This document shows, one piece after another, positions 31,064 to 35,091 of a stretch of 35,091 bases of DNA. Each line of letters opens with the position of its first letter. Position 1 is the first letter of the stretch. The position numbers and the translations under genes are program-made. The DNA lies in assembly GCA_026400935.1 (NCBI GenBank), contig JAPLNX010000242.1:1-35091 (forward strand), read 5' to 3'. Origin of the DNA: Planctomycetia bacterium. GTDB lineage: Bacteria; Planctomycetota; Planctomycetia; Planctomycetales; Planctomycetaceae. The notes under the pieces were generated by a model that made no database searches, had not been told where the DNA came from, and saw nothing but the letters and a program-made list of their open reading frames with translations.

Positions 31064-32485
31064 CTACGCTCGCAGTAACTCGCTGATCGGTTCGCCGAAG
31101 GGGAGGATTGGCATGGGGCGACCGCTGTAGTCGGGGAACGATTGGTTGGCAAAATCGATGCCCAAATGGCGATAGACGGTGGCCCACAGATCGTTTGGCG
31201 TCAGCGGACGATCGGCGGGATGTTCTCCTTTAGAGTTCGTCGAACCAACAATCTGGCCGGTTCGCATTCCACCCCCCGCCATGATCAGTGACATCGCTTG
31301 CGGCCAGTGATCGCGTCCGGGATGCATGACTCCAGTTTGCGAGCCGATCGACTGTTCGATGCGTGGAGTCCGACCGAATTCGCCCGTCACCACAATCAGA
31401 GTCCGCTTATCGAGGCCGCGCTGATAGACATCTTCAATCAGCGCCGTCACCGCTTGATCGTAGATTGGCAGCCGCACTTTGAGGTCATCCCAAATGTGGC
31501 AATTCACGGCGTGCGAGTCCCAGTTGTAAACCCCTTGCTTGAGGAACGGGACACCCGACTGATACGGATTTTCCATAACCACCGTGACGAAGCTGACTCC
31601 CGCTTCCACCAAGCGGCGCGCCATCAACGCACGCTGGCCCCAGCAATGGCGACCGTAGCGATCGCGCAACTCATCAGGCTCGCGAGACAAATCAAATGCC
31701 TTCTTAGCCGCGTCGCTCATCAACATGTTGACCGCGCGAGTTTGATAGCGATCCATCGACTCCATCATGCGAGAAGCATCAATGTTTCGCTGAATGCGAT
31801 CGAGGCTGCCAAGTAACTTCATTCTGTCATCAACTCGCGGAGCAACTGCGGCATTCAACGCGATATTCGGGACGGCGAAGTTTGGCTGAGTCGGGTCACC
31901 TTCAACATTGAAGGGCAGATACGCTTGGCCGAGATAGGCCGGGCCTTGAGCGAAGACATCGTTGATCCGTCCGCCAGGATTCATCGAGACGTAATTGGGC
32001 AAACCGTTGCTGACATGTTCGCGGCACTTAGCGACGATCGAACCTGTCGCAGGAGTGTCGTTCACCGTATCGACCGGAGTCGCAGGAATTCGGCCAGTCA
32101 TCAAGCGTTTGTGACCACCGCCGTGATCGGCAAAGTTGTGCGAGATTGAGCGGACGACCGAGAACTTGTCAGCAATCTTCGCATGTCGCGGCATCAGTTC
32201 GCAGACATCAAGTCCCGGCACGTTTGTCGGGATCGGATGGAACTCACCGCGATAGTCCAACGAAGCTTTGGGCTTCATGTCGTACATATCCATGTGCGGT
32301 GGTCCCCCCGGCATCCAGACAAAGATGACCGACGTTTGCTGATCAATCTCATGCCCGGCTTGCTCCGCCTGAGCTTGCAATCGGAACAAATCCGGCAACG
32401 CCATGCCACCGACACCCAGGGTCCCTGCCGCCAAAAACTCACGCCGCTTCATCGGCCCTGAACAGACTTGCTTTGGAAATTGCAT
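31064..32485 (-). CDS. DUF1501 domain protein with Tat signal
   Basis: Up to 473 residues; ATG 32452, giving MKRREFLAAGTLGVGGMALP, is an equally possible start and would leave a cleaner Tat signal. Twin arginines (KRREFL) and a hydrophobic stretch indicate Tat export. Family motifs follow in order: VIFVWMPGGPPHMDMYDMKP (about 54), SHNFADHGGGHKRLMTGRIP (about 115), WGQRALMARRLVEAGVSFVT, NWDSHAVNCHIWDDLK, TGEFGRTPRIEQSIGSQTGV and PGRDHWPQAMSLIMAGGGM. It is related to, but clearly diverged from, the DUF1501 protein at the left end. The substrate of the family is unknown. Its usual DUF1549/DUF1553 partner is not adjacent on the same strand; a DUF1549 gene starts at 34025 on the other strand. Confidence 0.9.
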   Translation of the reverse strand: MQFPKQVCSGPMKRREFLAAGTLGVGGMALPDLFRLQAQAEQAGHEIDQQTSVIFVWMPGGPPHMDMYDMKPKASLDYRGEFHPIPTNVPGLDVCELMPRHAKIADKFSVVRSISHNFADHGGGHKRLMTGRIPATPVDTVNDTPATGSIVAKCREHVSNGLPNYVSMNPGGRINDVFAQGPAYLGQAYLPFNVEGDPTQPNFAVPNIALNAAVAPRVDDRMKLLGSLDRIQRNIDASRMMESMDRYQTRAVNMLMSDAAKKAFDLSREPDELRDRYGRHCWGQRALMARRLVEAGVSFVTVVMENPYQSGVPFLKQGVYNWDSHAVNCHIWDDLKVRLPIYDQAVTALIEDVYQRGLDKRTLIVVTGEFGRTPRIEQSIGSQTGVMHPGRDHWPQAMSLIMAGGGMRTGQIVGSTNSKGEHPADRPLTPNDLWATVYRHLGIDFANQSFPDYSGRPMPILPFGEPISELLRA

Positions 32486-32637
32486 GATGTCATCTCGTCA
32501 TGATGCGATTGGGAAACGTGCATGGTTGGTCGGAAACTCTAGCACCGATCTTATCGGCAGGACGCCGTTGATCGGAACCCATAAATTCCGGCAGTTGTTT
32601 GAAGACGCACAGCATAATCGGCGGGTTGCTGAAAATC

Positions 32638-32697
32638 GTAGCCACAGGCTGCCAGCTTGTGTTCATAGCCCGCAAGCAAGCTAGAAGTTTGCCGCTA
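32638..32697. repeat. GTAGC-edged imperfect palindrome in the divergent intergenic region
   Basis: The left arm starts GTAGCCACAGGCTGCCAG and the right arm, read in reverse complement, starts GTAGCGGCAAACTTCTAG; both then continue AGCTTG. It occupies part of the 333-bp gap (32486-32818) between the divergent DUF1501 and beta-propeller-like genes. I see no other feature in that gap, though it must carry both promoters. Confidence 0.55.
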
Positions 32698-32818
32698 CAC
32701 ACGGCGACTGTCGGTTTTCATTTCCTAGCACAAAACGCATACTGGCCGCTCGTGGTCGCTCGGTGACAGACTCGCGCAGCGAGATGCTCCGGACGAGAAC
32801 TTGGCTTGGGAGCGAATC

Positions 32819-33919
32819 ATGCGGTTTCAATGTGTTCTGGTTGTGGCGATCGTAGGCAGCATACTGTCTGGCCTCGCAGTATCAGCAGCAGAATGGGGAC
32901 TCAAAGAGGGTACTCCAGAAATGAAGTCAGCGGGTTCACTCGCGTTTGGCCCGGATGGAATTCTGTTTGTTGGCGACACGAAATCAGCGACGGTGTTCGC
33001 CATCGGAACTGGCGACACAAAAGGAAACCCGGCTACGGCGAACATCAATGTCTCCGGTTTGAATGCCAAGGTCGCAGAGTTGCTCGGAGTGAATGCGGAC
33101 AAGATCACGATCAACGATCTCGCCGTGAATCCACTGACGGGAAACATTTTTCTTTCCGTCACAAAAGCCGGGAGTGCCGCTTTGGTCAAAGTGAGTGGCG
33201 ATGGAAAGCTGAGCCAAGTCGGCCTGCAGAAAGTGGCCTTCCAGAAAGTTGAGCTGCCGAACGCTGCCGAAGACAAAGAAATCACTCGCAATGGACGATC
33301 GATGAATCTGCGTAGCGATTCAATCACGGACCTAGCATACGCAGAGGGAAAAGTCTTTGTGTCGGGCGTTTCCAACGAGAAATCATCTTCGAACGTGCGC
33401 GAGATTCCGTTCCCGTTCTCAGACTCCAGCGCTGGATCAAGCGTTGAGATTTATCACGCTGCCCACGGTCGCGTGGAAGATTACGCAGCGATTCGAACCT
33501 TTGTACCGATCAACATTGATGGTGAAGCGAGCTTACTCGCGGGCTTTGTCTGCACGCCGCTCGTCAAGTTCCCGATCAACAATTTGAAGTCTGGCGAGAA
33601 GACTCGCGGTACTACAGTCGCCGAACTGGGCAATCGCAACAAGCCGCTCGACATGATCGTTTACAAGAAGGACGGCAAAGATTTTCTGTTGATGTCCAAC
33701 AGCGCTCGCGGCGTGATGAAGATCAGTACGGACGGCATCACGAAGAACGCCGGACTCACTGAGCCAGTCAAAGATGGTAACACCGCCGGTCAGAAGTTCG
33801 AGACGATCAAAGAACTCGAAGGGGTCGTGCAACTCGACCGCTTGAATGAGGACCACGCGGTGGTGATCGTTCAGGCCGCTGGAGGCTCACAAGATTTGCG
33901 AACGGTGGCGCTGCCGTAG
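32819..33919 (+). CDS. Secreted beta-propeller-like protein, function unknown
   Basis: ATG 32819 has GGGAG six bases upstream; a TTG at 32801 in frame is less likely. The 366-residue product starts with a signal peptide (MRFQCVLVVAIVGSILSGLA, cleavage near VSA-AEWG). Repeating four-strand units such as SAGSLAFGPDGILFVGDTKS, NDLAVNPLTGNIFLSVTKAG, ITDLAYAEGKVFVSGVSNEK and LDMIVYKKDGKDFLLMSNSA suggest a beta-propeller fold. No catalytic residues stand out. It lies about 100 bp before a DUF1549 gene, separated by a palindrome, so the two may be expressed together, and the propeller may serve as a partner of the DUF1549/DUF1553 protein. That link is contextual only. Confidence 0.75.
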   Translation: MRFQCVLVVAIVGSILSGLAVSAAEWGLKEGTPEMKSAGSLAFGPDGILFVGDTKSATVFAIGTGDTKGNPATANINVSGLNAKVAELLGVNADKITINDLAVNPLTGNIFLSVTKAGSAALVKVSGDGKLSQVGLQKVAFQKVELPNAAEDKEITRNGRSMNLRSDSITDLAYAEGKVFVSGVSNEKSSSNVREIPFPFSDSSAGSSVEIYHAAHGRVEDYAAIRTFVPINIDGEASLLAGFVCTPLVKFPINNLKSGEKTRGTTVAELGNRNKPLDMIVYKKDGKDFLLMSNSARGVMKISTDGITKNAGLTEPVKDGNTAGQKFETIKELEGVVQLDRLNEDHAVVIVQAAGGSQDLRTVALP

Positions 33920-33937
33920 TCTGATGTGGAAAAACTG

Positions 33938-34004
33938 TGGCGTACGCGGCTCGCGTGCGTTGCGTTCCTGTTGTGCAACTCGCACGCGAGCCGCGTGCTC
34001 CACA
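33938..34004. repeat. GTAGCAC-like palindrome between the beta-propeller and DUF1549 genes
   Basis: Arms of about 25 bp pair nearly perfectly around a TTGCGTTCCTG-type loop; each arm contains the smaller palindrome CGCGGCTCGCG. The sequence TGTGGAAAAAC (from 33926) lies just before it, as before the ftsK palindrome. Confidence 0.75.
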
Positions 34005-34024
34005 GGTCTTTGGAGAGCCAGATC

Positions 34025-35091
34025 ATGCCCACGATGATTCGTTTCTGTCGTTGGACCGTTTCGGTGACGTTCCTGTTGGCGATGACCAGCGCGAAAATCG
34101 TCGCCGATGAGCCGTTGCATTCACGGATTGACGCGCTGATCGAAGCGAAGCTCGACGGGAAACCGACTGCCGACATCGCTGATGATGCGGAGTTTGTGCG
34201 TCGAGCTTTTCTCGACTTTGTGGGTCGTATACCAAGCACTGCGGAAGTGCGAGAGTTCTTGAATGACTCCACCGCTGATAAGCGCGAGAAGTTGATCGAC
34301 CGATTGTTGATGAGCGTCGAATTCCCGCGACGCATGACCGAGCAGATGCACGTCATGCTGATGGAACGGCGCGGCGAACATCCCGAATGGCTGGCATACT
34401 TGCGAAGCTCGTTTGAGCAAAACAAACCGTGGGACGTGATGGCGCGCGAGATGATCTCGCCTGATCCCAAGAACGAGCAGACACGCGGAGCTGCATTCTT
34501 TCTAAGTAAGCGACTGGAAAATTACGGCCAGAATCCTGTGGATTATCCGATCCTCACGCGCGACGTTGGACGCTTGCTGCTGGGGATGGACTTGCAATGT
34601 GCTCAATGCCACGACCACCTCTTCATCAAGGACTACAAGCAGGCAGACTTTCAGGGAATGTACGTCGTGTTCCTTAACTCCTCGCTGAGAAGTGACGCGA
34701 AGTTTCCTGCGGTCACAGAAAAGCTGCTGACAAAGAAGATCGAGTTTCAATCGGTCTTCAACACCGACAAGAAAGAAGTCGGCCCGCGAGTTCCCGGTCG
34801 CGCGGAGATCGAAATCCCGACATTCGCGAAGGGTGAGGAATTCGCAGAGCCTCCCGATCCGAAAGAGAAGACTCCAGGCCGGCTGAAGTTCAGTCCGCTG
34901 GAACATCTCGCGAACCAAATCACGGCGGCAGACAACGCAGCGTTCGCTCACAACATCGCCAACCGAGTTTGGTTCCAACTCATGGGTCGCGGCCTCGTAC
35001 ATCCGCTCGACCTGCATCACAGCGAGAACCCACCTTCACATCCAGAGTTACTGGATTTGCTCGCTCACGAACTGGCCGAACACAAGTTCGA
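34025..35091 (+). CDS. DUF1549/DUF1553 protein, 3' part outside window
   Basis: An open frame from ATG 34025 runs off the right edge (355 codons seen). A signal peptide (MPTMIRFCRWTVSVTFLLAM, cleavage near IVADE) leads into a DUF1549 domain: IDALIEAKLDGK, then DAEFVRRAFLDFVGRIPSTA (about 54-73), EKLIDRLLMSVEF, and the cytochrome-like CxxCH in LQCAQCHDHLF (about 193-203). DUF1553 begins later with FAHNIANRVWFQLMGRGLVH and the conserved HPLDLHHSENPPSHPELLDL. The CxxCH site could hold haem c but may only be a conserved Cys/His motif; function is unknown. Planctomycetes usually encode a DUF1501 protein right after such genes; that would lie outside this window. Confidence 0.88.
   Translation, partial: MPTMIRFCRWTVSVTFLLAMTSAKIVADEPLHSRIDALIEAKLDGKPTADIADDAEFVRRAFLDFVGRIPSTAEVREFLNDSTADKREKLIDRLLMSVEFPRRMTEQMHVMLMERRGEHPEWLAYLRSSFEQNKPWDVMAREMISPDPKNEQTRGAAFFLSKRLENYGQNPVDYPILTRDVGRLLLGMDLQCAQCHDHLFIKDYKQADFQGMYVVFLNSSLRSDAKFPAVTEKLLTKKIEFQSVFNTDKKEVGPRVPGRAEIEIPTFAKGEEFAEPPDPKEKTPGRLKFSPLEHLANQITAADNAAFAHNIANRVWFQLMGRGLVHPLDLHHSENPPSHPELLDLLAHELAEHKF

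Overview
The window looks like a chromosomal segment of a planctomycete (Planctomycetota, Planctomycetales-like). The evidence is DUF1501 and DUF1549/DUF1553 proteins, an acidic protein with a LEPRxLLSA-like N-terminus, signal peptidases with large inserted domains, very long TPR proteins, and many short palindromic repeats of the kinds common in this phylum (one translated as NPKRERG, another as STGGSPV). I cannot name a genus.

Layout. 1-1484: the end of a DUF1553 protein, then its DUF1501 partner and a strong terminator. 2002-17971: one long plus-strand gene block. It has an 813-residue TPR protein, a giant 2673-residue TPR protein with interspersed beta-type repeats, a scarred insertion zone (5'-truncated HigB-like toxin plus intact antitoxin, a second diverged copy of the giant gene's C-terminus, a small gene and a frameshifted nucleotidyltransferase), and then ExbB/TolQ, two ExbD/TolR proteins, a small one-helix protein and a membrane-anchored DUF4159 protein. 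23277-18006 on the minus strand: an unknown membrane protein, two tandem unusual signal peptidases I, and LptB. 23403-25579: a tiny zinc-ribbon protein, a DUF455 ferritin-like protein and a membrane-anchored unknown, apparently one operon. After that come a half-size TauE/SafE protein, the acidic surface-type protein, FtsK, a minus-strand DUF1501, a secreted beta-propeller-like protein, and the start of a DUF1549 protein cut by the window edge.

The most interesting candidate system is the 2002-17971 block. Secreted TPR proteins are encoded with a complete proton-channel motor set (ExbB plus two ExbDs, each keeping the membrane aspartate) and a membrane-tethered DUF4159 protein. This resembles a Tol-Pal-like envelope machine in which the giant TPR proteins would take the place of CpoB/Pal-type periplasmic parts. 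That role is inference. The second theme is palindromic repeats that sit between genes and also inside them in frame, including one of exactly 90 nt inside a signal peptidase.
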